From Cloeon dipterum (lineage: Eukaryota; Arthropoda; Insecta; Ephemeroptera; Baetidae), in the NCBI RefSeq assembly GCF_949628265.1, contig NC_088787.1, positions 16,110,501 to 16,174,500 of the forward strand: 64,000 bases of DNA, written 5' to 3'. A model generated the notes under the pieces. The model saw only the letters and a list, made by a program, of their open reading frames with translations, did no database searches and was not told the origin of the DNA. Below, piece after piece: positions 12,642-23,402 of the stretch. The position numbers were made by a program, and so were the translations under genes. The first letter of the stretch is position 1. Each line of letters begins with the position of its first letter.

Positions 12642-14918
12642 ATGGCTGACAACGAGGATGATACGGTGACCGGAGATCCACAAAATTATGATTTAAATCA
12701 AAAAGCAGATGGGCCTGCAAAAGCTCCTCTGTCTAAGAGGTGAGACCCAATACAACCGGGCTGATTTTTGTTAAATTTGTTTGCTCAAATCATTTGTAAA
12801 GACTTCCAAACTGAGCGCAATATTATGTATGCAACCCATGTGACTGACTTCTGAGGACTGTTTTGCATGTCATGTTTTAACAAATGTTAATGAAAATCTT
12901 GAAAAACACTGGAATCTTAATCTTAATTTTCCACAACGAATTTCAGCGCAAAGAAGAGGAGAAGGAAAAATGAAGCAGCGCAAGCCATTGAAGAAGCTAA
13001 GCAGGAGGAGGGCCGTGGCAGTATATCCATTGAAGGAATCAAAGCAGCAATGGAGATGCTAACTATGCAACACAAACCGGCAAAAACTCAAGAAGAGGCC
13101 CTACAAAAGCAATACCAATTTTGGAACACACAACCGGTTCCCAAGATGGGTAAGCCTTACACTTTCAACGTGTTTAGCTTTTGCTGATACTTAAAATGCT
13201 CGTAACTTGCATATACAGACGAGAAAATAACAAGCAATGAACCGATTGAAGACGATAAAAGTCTGAAGGAGATCAGACAAGAGTCATACTCGCTGCCAGA
13301 CGGATTCCAATGGGATACCTTAGACCTCAACGACCCCCTTGTTGTAAGTTTCAAAACAGTAATCATAATTTCTTTGTGAATTTACAAGTATAAATATATG
13401 TTCAGCTGACTGAGCTGTACACGTTGCTGAATGAAAATTATGTAGAAGATGATGACAGCCTGTTCAGATTTGATTACCCACAAGATTTCTTGAAATGGTA
13501 ATTGATTAGACAAATCTCGATAGACTATAAAGTTTGCATCACAATCCTTGACTTCATTGTGACGCTATTTTAGGGCCCTTCAACCTCCTGGTTGGCTGCC
13601 TCAGTGGCATTGTGGAGTAAGGGTGACAAAAAATAATCGCCTGGTTGGATTCATATCGGCCGTTCCAGCGTCCATCCGCATCTATGAAAAGTAAGGTTTC
13701 AGCAGCTTTAGTTACATTTTATTTGGAAATAGTCAGAATATTTAAATTTAAATTAAATAAATCTCTCTCTAAATCACTTATAACTATTTAAACTGGTTCT
13801 AATTGTTGCGTTGCATAAATTTAAGGCAGGAGCAGTTCTTAACTTAAACATATTTACAAAGTTGTACGCAAAGTTGAAACATGCATTAGTGTCAGATTAT
13901 TCATCCCTGATTTTATTGTAATTTCCAGAGTTCAGCGTATGGTGGAGATCAACTTCTTGTGTGTGCACAAGAAACTGAGGTCAAAGCGGGTGGCGCCTGT
14001 GCTGATCAGAGAAATCACCCGCCGTGTCAATCAGCAAGGCATTTTCCAAGCAGTGTACACGGCAGGAGTGGTTTTGCCAAAGCCGGTGGGTGCTTGCCGC
14101 TACTATCACCGCTCACTCAACCCGAAGAAACTGATAGAAGTCAAGTTCTCGCATCTTGCCAGAAATATGACTCTGCAGCGCACACTCAAGCTCAACAAAC
14201 TGCCCGACATGCCAAAGACCGAGGGTTTCCGTATTCTCACTCTCCAAGACTTGGACAAAACCCACGCCATTTTGGATAAGGTTTGTGTTTTGTAATTATT
14301 TAATACATGGCTTAATTGCGTAATTTTAGTATTTGGAGAGTTTTGATTTGGCTCCAGTGTTCTCGAAAGAAGACTTCAAACATTGGTTTCTGCCCAGAGC
14401 AGGAATTGTGGATGCCTATGTGGTTGAAAAGAACGGAAAAATCACAGGTGCCTATTATAATAATAATGCAACTCTTCTTTAAAACTTATTTATTTTGTAG
14501 ACTTTGTGAGCTACTACACTCTCCCTTCCACCGTTATGAACCACCCCATACACAAATCTCTAAAAGCGGCCTACTCATTCTACAATGTGAGCACCACCAC
14601 TCCTCTAATTGATTTGATGAATGATGCCCTTGTCTCAGCCAAAAACGTAAGATTCCTTTTAATGGAAGTAAGGTTTTCATTTTATTAATATGTCTCTCTT
14701 AGAATGGATTTGACGTTTTCAACGCCCTCGACCTGATGGAGAACAAAGAGTTTCTCAAGGAGTTGAAGTTTGGGAAAGGAGACGGTAATTTACAATACTA
14801 CCTGTACAACTGGCGATGCCCTGCCATCCTACCCCACAAGGTAAACTGCATTAACTAAGCAGAAATGAGTTTGTGAAATCAAATCTCTTTCTTTCAGATT
14901 GGTCTTGTACTGCAGTGA
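12642..14918 (+). CDS. NMT: Glycylpeptide N-tetradecanoyltransferase (N-myristoyltransferase)
   Basis: Ten exons encode 469 aa: 12642-12739, 12947-13149, 13219-13343, 13406-13497, 13574-13690, 13929-14280, 14330-14447, 14501-14646, 14703-14840 and 14898-14918. NMT moves myristate from myristoyl-CoA to N-terminal glycines of target proteins in the cytosol and at ribosomes. Both family signatures are present: [15 protein letters not shown] (about residue 218) and [16 protein letters not shown] (about residue 440). The chain ends IGLVLQ; in this family the C-terminal carboxylate acts in catalysis, so the tiny last exon of six codons is functionally essential. A polybasic segment ([10 protein letters not shown], residues 33-42) resembles the ribosome-targeting region of animal NMT. 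Single copy here, no defect seen. Confidence 0.97.
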
Positions 14919-16018
14919 AAGGTCTCCGCATAGTAATGAGAAAGCTGTGATTTCAGTTTCCACACCAGTTGCAAATTACAAAATTTTTGAGCACCACTGT
15001 TTGTATTGTAGTCCTTCTTTTTTACTTGATTGCTATTATTAAATGGGACTCAACATTGATAATATAACATTGAAGATGTTCATCTCAAATATTGTTTCCT
15101 TGCTCTCAATTCCATTTTAGTTTTCAACGTTTGCTGGGGTTTAACGTCTCTAGTATAGAATATCTAGTTTGAAAGAAGCCTATAAATTATTTTGTTTGTG
15201 AAATGATTATTGAATTAGGAAGAAAAGTAAAGGCCATACGGACTGTTGTTATTTAATACTAAATAGAATTTTGAAACAGATTTCGAATTTCACAAGATGG
15301 AAGAGGGAATTTTCCTTCTGCTTGTGGTCAGGATGGAAAATTTCTAAAATTTTAAAAATTGTGCAAGATCAACTACAGAATAACACATAATGTTGGAGAA
15401 ATAATTATTGATCAAGCATTATTTGTATGCCTTGTATCCTGATTATTCCATTAATATCGCATAGTTTAACAAAGCGCACTTAACTACACAATTTCCTTTT
15501 ATGATGTCAATAAGATAAAAATAATTATACTTAAAAAGTTCAGATTCTAAGTCTTGAAAGATATATACACACATTTTCACACTATTTTTTTCGGAACTTT
15601 CTTAACTTGATGTTTATCTATATTTTTATCACATTATATTTCGATTACACAGTGTTAACTAATTAACACTTTGAAAATATATTAAAATTACTTTCTCATC
15701 TCATCAAACCAATTCTGTTATCCCTCAGGTGCCTTTAAAATCTCATTCTCCTTTTTATATGCCCCTCCTCGCATACGTCACATGGCAGTGTTGTTGTTTT
15801 CATCATTCGCTGCTAGTGCTAGTTTCTTTGCTACTCCTGGCTGCTGCTCACTGCTGCTCTCTGATCGTGTTGTTACCCGAGACAATTTCAAGGCAGGCTT
15901 CTGCAATTTTAAGTTCCTCCGATAGTCTAGTTCCTTGCGGGTTCACAATAATTAGACACAGGTCAGCGGCTACGTAAAAAGCAAGAAGCAAAGACTTCCT
16001 AGAGACAAAAACGTCTCA
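14919..16018. other. NMT 3' UTR and AT-rich intergenic stretch
   Basis: An ATTAAA variant poly(A) signal at 15038-15043 could end the NMT transcript. The rest is AT-rich without coding signs. A GC-richer patch at about 15,720-15,960 lies just upstream of the next gene and may be its promoter or 5' leader. Confidence 0.4.
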
Positions 16019-18931
16019 ATGGTTCTCAAAATACGAAATCGTGATGTTGCGACCGAGGAGGATAGCGTCAATGCAGCTTTGCGAAGTATGTAGAACTGGT
16101 AGAACTTAAGTTACTCGATTTGGTCGAGTGGTACTACACTCATTGTCATTTATTAACTTCACACTCACATCATATTACTCTGTTGTAATGCAGTATGTAA
16201 TCATCTATATTTATGTAATAAAATTTATGATAATTGAAGGCGAAGGAGTCCAGGATATGCAAGACTTGAGCCTGGAAGAAAAGCGGCAAATCCTACAGGC
16301 AATTGAAAATTCCAAAGAAGATAATCAGCAAAAAGATGATTTTCTAGAGGCAACGGAAGATGTACCTGATGTTTCATCTACCACTATCGAGAAGAAAAGT
16401 GACGCCAACATTATTGTTCAGGTTGGAATGCCCCGAAAAATGAGGAAATCATAGAAAAATCATATACATAATCGAGGAAACCAGAGATAACGTTAAGATT
16501 AAAATTTGTTTGTTAAGCATAAATTAAAATGTAAAGTATGTATTACATTTATTAAATTGTGTAACAATGACATTACAAAAATCAAGCTGGTATTTCGTTG
16601 TCTTCATAATCAGTGACAGTAAAACATCTGATCTTATGCGCTTGTTACAAATAATTATGACGATAGAAAGGTGGTAATTATGTGTCAGAGTTGGGTAAAT
16701 GTTAAGAATTGTATAATCACATTGACACGTCGCGGTTTGCTGGGCTATAGTGAAATTGATTTCTTATTCTTGCAGATAGATGATAGCACAGATGATTTGA
16801 TCATCTTCAATGCTGAAGATGGAACTGATAGTAGCTCCGGAACAAATGAAATACAAACTTCCAACACATTTGAAGAGAAGCAGGCTTTCCTTGCAAATGA
16901 TTCACGATGCATACTTCAAATGACCAACCACTATGATCCAAACGTGAATGTCAAACAGAAGCGGCTGATGGACTTTAACGTATTAGACCATCCTACAGAG
17001 GATCAAGTGATCTCATTTTATGAAGAAAGACTGAACCAACTAAGAGAGAAACGTCGCAATATTTCTTTGAGGTAATAAAACTGTTTGGTTTTTATTTTGA
17101 TAAACATGTTCCTAATACGTTTTAGAAGTACATGGCATTTCTGCAAAGGAAGTAGCCACACTAGAGAAGAGCATTTCAATCTCGTAAAAAAAGAAATGGA
17201 CGATCTAGCTACCATGTCAGCAATGCAACACCTCATTGATTTGCGTTCTGACATCATTTCCTGTGACAACTTTCATTTCCAAAACAACGACACACCAATT
17301 TACAAAGTGCTTCCATATGGAATTGTCCCAAAGGAGATACCATACAGTCAGCTTTCTGCTGCTAATAAAGAAACTGCCTCAGCAAAAGAGGAAAATCAAG
17401 ACTTGAATAAATCTCAACCTCCGACTAGATCCTCCCTTGCCAAAATAGCAATCAAACCTCGCGTTGTAGAACTGCATGACAAAGTTGAAGATCAATTCAA
17501 ACCAGGACCAAGCAGCAGGGGAAATTTTTCTCCTATTCGTGACAATGATGAAAATTTGAACACAGAGAAAAATTCAGCTACTGGCGTGCTATGCAAGGAA
17601 ACCAAAACCGAATGTGACAAATCAACTGACTTAGTTGATTGCCCCCTGTGCACATCATATTTTTCCAAATCAAGCATACAAGTAAGACATTATTTCCTGA
17701 CAAGACCAATGATTACTTAAAATGTGAATATTTTAGGAACACTTTGACTTGTGCGAGCAAAGCAGAAACACTGAACTAGTGGATGGATGGTAATGTGTCA
17801 AGTATATGAAACTCGTTTACAATTTTAATAAAAATATTGGTTTTAGCTGTCCATTTTGCAATATAGAGCTACCAATAGAATCCTTGAGAGAGAAGCACAT
17901 GACTAAATGTTTGAGTAAACATAAATCAGGAAAGCTGGCTGTACCTGTTTTTTATGGTGAGATTTTATCAAAACAGTTTGAATTAATTTGTGGAGTGTTC
18001 CATTAGTTAATTGAAGTAGCTTACAAGCACATTTCTAGAATTGGGATTTGGAGACAATTCACGATGTATTTTTCTATGCTTGCTTAACTTCTTTGTATCT
18101 AATGGACGTGAATCACACACGCGCAAATCCAAGACTCCGGAGTCACACTTCAAACTGTCTGTTTGTCTAGCCCGCAATATATTCCACACACCTTCTAAAC
18201 GGTTTAATTGGTATAAATTCTTGGGGCGTATATTATTTTCAGAATCCTATTTTACTAGACGACTTGTTGAATATTTAAGGCCATTATACATGCTAAAGTA
18301 TTAATACAAAGATTTTAAGCTAAATGTTGGGCGGAAATCATTATTTTTGCAGAAGTAATATCTGTTACGATGTATATAATATAGTACAATCTTTTAGTGT
18401 CTTAGAATTTCGTGGGAGCATTTTTTAAAAGAAAAAATTAACGAGCAACAAATTTTTTATTAATTCAAGTATAATGAGGAAAATATTTCACTGTTTTAGC
18501 AAATCAAACTTTTGATGTATTCATATAATTCAACTCTTGGCATCTAAGACCTGAAGAATTTCTAGAGAAGTATTAATTGTACTTAACTGAATATATGAAG
18601 GGCTCAAATTATTAAGTCACACCCATGCTATTTTACAAACCTGACAGTACAATGTTCAATTCAATTTTTTTATTTTATAGCATGGTCAATACAGAGAACA
18701 GGAGTAGGTTACTCTTCCGTATAATAAAATCGCCATCTAAATTAGAACTTAGAAGATTTAATACAGCATTAAGTGACACTAAACCAGTTGACTTAGTGTG
18801 TTCCACGTGTTCCAGGTGCCAAAAGACAAGCAGATCAAGGGAATGAAATAATTAGCGACTCTGAAGGGAGTGAGCAAGGTGAAGAACCTCCAGTAAAAAG
18901 ATTGTTCACCACAAGCGCATTTAACAAGTAA
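16019..18931 (+). CDS. UIMC1-like: RAP80/UIMC1-like ubiquitin-binding protein, copy A
   Basis: Seven exons give 459 aa: 16019-16085, 16240-16421, 16776-17071, 17126-17681, 17737-17789, 17847-17956 and 18816-18931. RAP80 recruits the BRCA1-A deubiquitinase complex to K63-linked ubiquitin at DNA breaks. Evidence here: a UIM at residues 35-50 (EEKRQILQAIENSKED, with the Ala-x3-Ser core); SIM-like hydrophobic-acidic stretches DDLIIFNAEDG (89-99) and EIISDSEG (432-439); a segment from W185 (WHFCKGSS then REEHFNLVKKEMDD) that resembles the Abraxas-interacting region; and two C2HC fingers (C354, C357, H369, C373 and C386, C389, H402, C406). The order UIM, AIR, paired C-terminal fingers matches RAP80. 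The last intron (17957-18815) is the weakest join: phase fits, but reading on from exon 6 into the intron meets a stop at about 18,004, so a shorter isoform is possible. The acceptor at 16240 has a weak pyrimidine tract. Confidence 0.75.
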
Positions 18932-19291
18932 CAGATAGCATACATGTAAGAATATATTCTTTGAATGCAATTTCTAAGTTGGCTTATCATTTATCAGATT
19001 CCCTGGATACATTGAACTCATAAGATATTTTGCCATTTAAATTAAGAACAGCAAATTAATTCAGAAAAAATTAATGAAAACTTATCAAATCAGAATAGAT
19101 AACCTTCCCTGGTGCTTCAACATCTCTGTTGTAACAATCAATTTCGACCACATAATCCTGCTTAACTTTGAAATGTATCTAATTATTAGACTTGCTCCTC
19201 TTGGTTGGCGGCATGTAACATTTCTTGCTGTGAATATCTTCTGTGCAAGGAGAAACATGTGCAATTTTTTCATGGTTAGATATATGATTTC

Positions 19292-21625
19292 TCAGTTACC
19301 ATTTTTAGAAGATTTCCCTTGCTTCAATCGTTTGCAGTATGCAGCCAATTCAACGCCATCTTCTCCTTCACTCTCCCACTCGAACACTAAAGATTTCCTG
19401 ATTTCTATATTGTTTCAAAAATACATTAATAAAAACAAAGACCCGAGATACATTTTCATACCTTCTTTTGAGAGCATATTTGGCTTATCATTCTTCTCTT
19501 GACATTTCTTCAATTGAGACTGATGCAGTCTCTTTGGAATGGCCCCTAGCTTGAATTCTTTCTCTTTGCTGTGTTCAGCTGAGAGAACGCCATCTTCCTC
19601 ATCACTCCCCCACTCCAGTGCCAAAGATTTTATGATAGCTGTTGTTTCGCAAATTCAGTAATAAGAACTAAAACTGAAGATAAAAATTTCTACCTCCTTT
19701 TGAGGGATTGCCGGATCCACCATTCTTCTCACGACACCTCTTCGAGTGAGACTCGTGCATACTTTCTGGAATGGACACACCACAGATGCACCTAAGGGTA
19801 GATCACAATGCAAATATTTAGTTTAAAAAGTTTACAACAGTAAAGCTTGTTGTGGACAAATTTGTTTGAATACAAAATCACTTTCTACTATATCAGCAAA
19901 AACATGCGGAATTAACATTGTAAGATGGAACAAGATTAGGAGACACACCACATTGCAGGTTCAGTTGCACACAAATATTTGCTCACCTTAAATACTGCTC
20001 CTCCGAGTCTTCAGACTTGTCATCTTCAGCAGAGACTTGGCACTCAAGTGAATGCTCCTAAATAGAGATAAAATCAATTATTTTCACCATGTCTGCAGAC
20101 GTATATAAGTTTATTAAATCTGTATCATTTCACCTCTAGTTGTATAGGGTTGATCTTCGCATTGCACTTTGGGCATTCAATTGGTTCCATTGTTTCACGG
20201 CGTGCTGGCAGAGATTGAACTTTACCAACCATGGAAAGTCCTGATGGGCCAGCCAAATTTTGTCTTAGGTCTCTGCCTCTGGGAGATGTCTGTGGATGTC
20301 TGCGGTAGTTGGAATTTTTGTCCAAATCCACACCATCTTTCAAGCTTAAGAGGCCCACGTTTTTTACGATGGCCCTTTGAGTGATATCCATACAAGCTTG
20401 CAATGAGTTCCTGGAATTCGATCAGTTTACACTACTTTGCATAGCTCATTTTAACAGCTAAAATACTTTGTAGCTGGAGTGAAGCACTTGGCAGAAGTTG
20501 TGTGAGTATTGTTGAAGCGCAAAACATCTTGATAAGGAATTTCAACGGCATCAGCAAGGATATCATCATGATTGTACGCTAGAGATGAAATGCCTTCTTG
20601 CCTAGCAACTTGGAACGAGTAGTCCATTTCTGTGAGCACAGCATCAAAGTGCTCTTCTCTACTCAGCCCAGTTGCTGAATCATATTGCCAATTCAACCTG
20701 AAAAAGAAGACACCCATGACATCATCAGCTGTTAACATATGATCTAACCAGGAAATAACCTTCTACTTTCATCCTTCCTGTTTCTAATCAACAGAAGGTC
20801 CTGATCAGACTTCGCATAGGACACAAAATTCGTAATTTTGCAATCCATTGACGCTTTGAAAGTTCTGAGTTCATCCGTGCTTTGATATTTGCAATCACGC
20901 GACTGTTCATCTTTGGCCTTCTTGCTCTCCAAATAGAACTGACTGGGACCTCCATCCTAAGACATTTTCAGATTTTACCATGTTAGAATGACAATTTATG
21001 ACCAATATATACGCAAAACAATTTGACAATCGCATAATATGTCTGATTGCTGTATATTATAATGGTTGTTTTTCAGGATTCCATTTCTTATTAAAATTGC
21101 TTGTCAGCCTGAGAGGGACGCAAGGAAGGTTTTTAGAAGAATTGAAAATATTTCCTCGAACCAGGATTAGCTAATGCAAGGGTAAGAAGAATATAAGTGA
21201 TTTTATTAAGGATGATAATATGTTAAGGAAATCTTAATAAACAAAAAACATTGACCTTTTTTGGAGATAAGCCTTCTGCATTTCTTCTCTTCTTGGACTT
21301 CTGCAGGTCATTTTCAGATTCCTTCAAGGCTTTCAGCAATTGCTTTTTTTCGTGAATAGTGCAACCCGATACGTCTTGTCCCATGGCTTTGCAAGTCAAA
21401 TAGAAAAACACTTTTAAGATTAAAGAAATTTAATATATTTTTACCTGCAAGTTCCGTATCAGTAGCATTTTCATCATCACTGGCCCATGCTGGATGGGTT
21501 GCATTGGTGATTCTAGACGATTTGCTTCGAAGAACACGAAGTGGTGCAACACTGACGTCAACATCTAACTTCTTCTTTGCGGCCCTTCTTTGAAACGATG
21601 GCAGGTATTCTTCATCAACGTTCAT
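19292..21625 (-). CDS. UIMC1-like: RAP80/UIMC1-like ubiquitin-binding protein, copy B
   Basis: Nine minus-strand exons give 491 aa: 21625-21445, 21386-21256, 20956-20760, 20697-20467, 20410-20134, 20057-19987, 19791-19694, 19638-19462 and 19404-19292. It is a paralogue of the gene at 16019-18931. It shares a UIM (residues 72-87, EKKQLLKALKESEND), the block WQYDSATGLSREEHF (from W173), a C2HC finger (C326, C329, H341, C345) and a second finger (C364, C366, H378, C382). Splice phases follow copy A, with one extra intron splitting the large AIR exon. The second finger has CxC instead of CxxC. Exons 7, 8 and 9 look like diverged repeats of each other, ending with Cys/Lys-rich and then acidic segments. 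A splice-acceptor-like TTTGTCACAG sits 6 bp upstream of the chosen ATG, so a 5' UTR or additional coding exon may exist upstream. The last codons also look like a donor (AATG then GTAACT), so more exons could follow. Confidence 0.7.
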
Positions 21626-23249
21626 AATCTTCTGTGACAAATGTGCAAACCCCGAAATTTATTATATAATATACGAGTACAATATTCCATGATGGTATCA
21701 TGGTTCAAATTTTAAAAACTACCTAATATTATCCATTCTTTAAATTAACGAGTGGCGTGTGGCACATTTTTTGGGGTAGACCAAATACTGTAGTATATAA
21801 ATGTGCCCTTATACTAACAGTGTAGAAGACTTCCCAAAATAATGTTTTTTTTTACTATCCAATTTTTTTGGCTTTTCATTAAGTGGCACAATAAATTGGG
21901 AAAAGTTAGGTGTGTATACATTAGAGGGGAATAAAATGGAACGATTGCTCGTCGATTTAGCTTTTTGACATTCATACGTGTGTCATTTTGTCTCGGCGGG
22001 GAGGAAATTTTAAATAATGTGTTTTTATTAAACAGGACAATTCTATAATACACCTTGAGGCCAAATAAAATATAGCCTCAAGTTGCATTTTTTACCAGCT
22101 TCAAGCCATTTTTTGATGAAAATGCTTATGCAAAAGACAGATCATACCATTTTAAACAATTTGTGAGATTTAACTGACATAAATTATGTATTTAAAACAA
22201 CGTTAGCATGCATGTATGTAATATACATAAAATTAGATACATACATAGATTATGTACTCGCTATGTTTAATTGTTCATGTTTCTCGGGGCACATAATATA
22301 ATTCTTAAACTAATATAATAATGATAAAAATAAATATACATAATGATAAATATGTATTCATAATAATGATACATAATGATAAATATAATAACTAATATAA
22401 TTACATATGTACAGTCGTGTATGCATCTATAAAATAAATACATACATATGTAAATACTAAATACATACATACATTAATGTAATTTAATAAAGGAAACTCC
22501 AAAAAATCGTGTAGATTTATGTATGTACATAGAATTTTATTAATATGGAATTGCATTAATTCTAATAATATATTTCTACTAATTGTACATACATACTCAC
22601 AGACCTCCAACTGAATGATGTTTTAGTACATAGTCTTTCTTCTTTGACTAAAATAGCTTTCTCTATATGGTTCGTTTGTGCAGGGCTGCTGAAAGTGAGT
22701 GAGAATAATGATTGTGTATGTAATTATTGGCGTAAATGTAGTCGCGTCGATTATGAAAGATTAAGATAGGGAACAGCTCAAAGCTGCAAGTTTCAGGCTC
22801 CATAAATATTATGAATGAGCAAAAATATGTATGTAGTTAATGAGAAATAAAGAGATTGTTAACCAGCGTACCGACGTACAAGTTCAGGTTGTCAAGCAGA
22901 CGGGCAGAGCAGAGCAGACAAGCAAACAAACACAAGGATAAACTTTCAAGGCACTGAACGTTTGACCGCTGATATGTAAAGCATAATAGATCAGAAGCCT
23001 TAACACCGTAATCAGCAATAGAGCTAATGGCTAGGCATAGGCACAGGCAGGCACAGCCGGCCGTAGTCGCGTTGCAAGCGAAGAGTCGATGACAAGGAGC
23101 AGAATTCACACGTTCCATTCCAGATTCCGTTCCAAGATTCCGACGCATCGCATCGCATACCATGCATGTTCTGTTATTGTCGATGAATTTTTAGGATTTT
23201 ATAAGTTAAACCATTCAGCAAAACTCATCATTATTGTATGCTTCTGATC
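21626..23249. other. Upstream region of copy B and AT-rich simple sequence
   Basis: This holds the likely promoter of the minus-strand RAP80-like gene. A small hairpin CTTGAGGC...GCCTCAAG lies at 22054-22082. A very AT-rich stretch follows (about 22,190-22,620), dominated by ATACAT, TAATGATA and ACATACAT runs. I see no gene. Confidence 0.45.
22190..22620. repeat. AT-rich cryptic simple repeat (ATACAT / TAATGATA)
   Basis: Overlapping short motifs such as CATACATA, ATAATGATA and TATGTA recur many times without a strict period. This is low-complexity sequence; reading frames inside it are Tyr/Ile-rich artefacts. Confidence 0.6.
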
Positions 23250-23251
23250 TA

Positions 23252-23400
23252 TGGAAAAGCTACAGTTCTCGCCGACTTTACCGTTTACACGCATCAAATC
23301 TGTTGTCCCTATACTAAAGTGTATAAATTTATACACTTTACCTATACTAATAACATTGAAAGGTGAAAACTGTAACTCGGCGAGAACTGTAACTTTTCCG
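23252..23400. mobile_element. Small MITE-like element, 149 bp, TA flanks
   Basis: Terminal inverted repeats of about 24 bp (left GGAAAAGCTACAGTTCTCGC, right end its near-perfect complement) flank a core with no ORF. TA dinucleotides at 23250-23251 and 23401-23402 fit a Tc1/mariner-type target duplication. The centre contains a perfect 26-bp palindrome at 23315-23340. It is probably a non-autonomous DNA transposon; no transposase is nearby. Confidence 0.65.
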
Positions 23401-23402
23401 TA

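Noticed and set aside
13959-14279. Second frame over NMT exon 6
   Set aside because: Out-of-frame shadow of a well-identified exon; the NMT frame matches the family end to end.
18041-18304. 87-codon + frame as an extra exon of the RAP80-like copy A
   Set aside because: Hydrophobic and Cys-rich without family similarity, and the splice phase joins directly from 17956 to 18816 without it.
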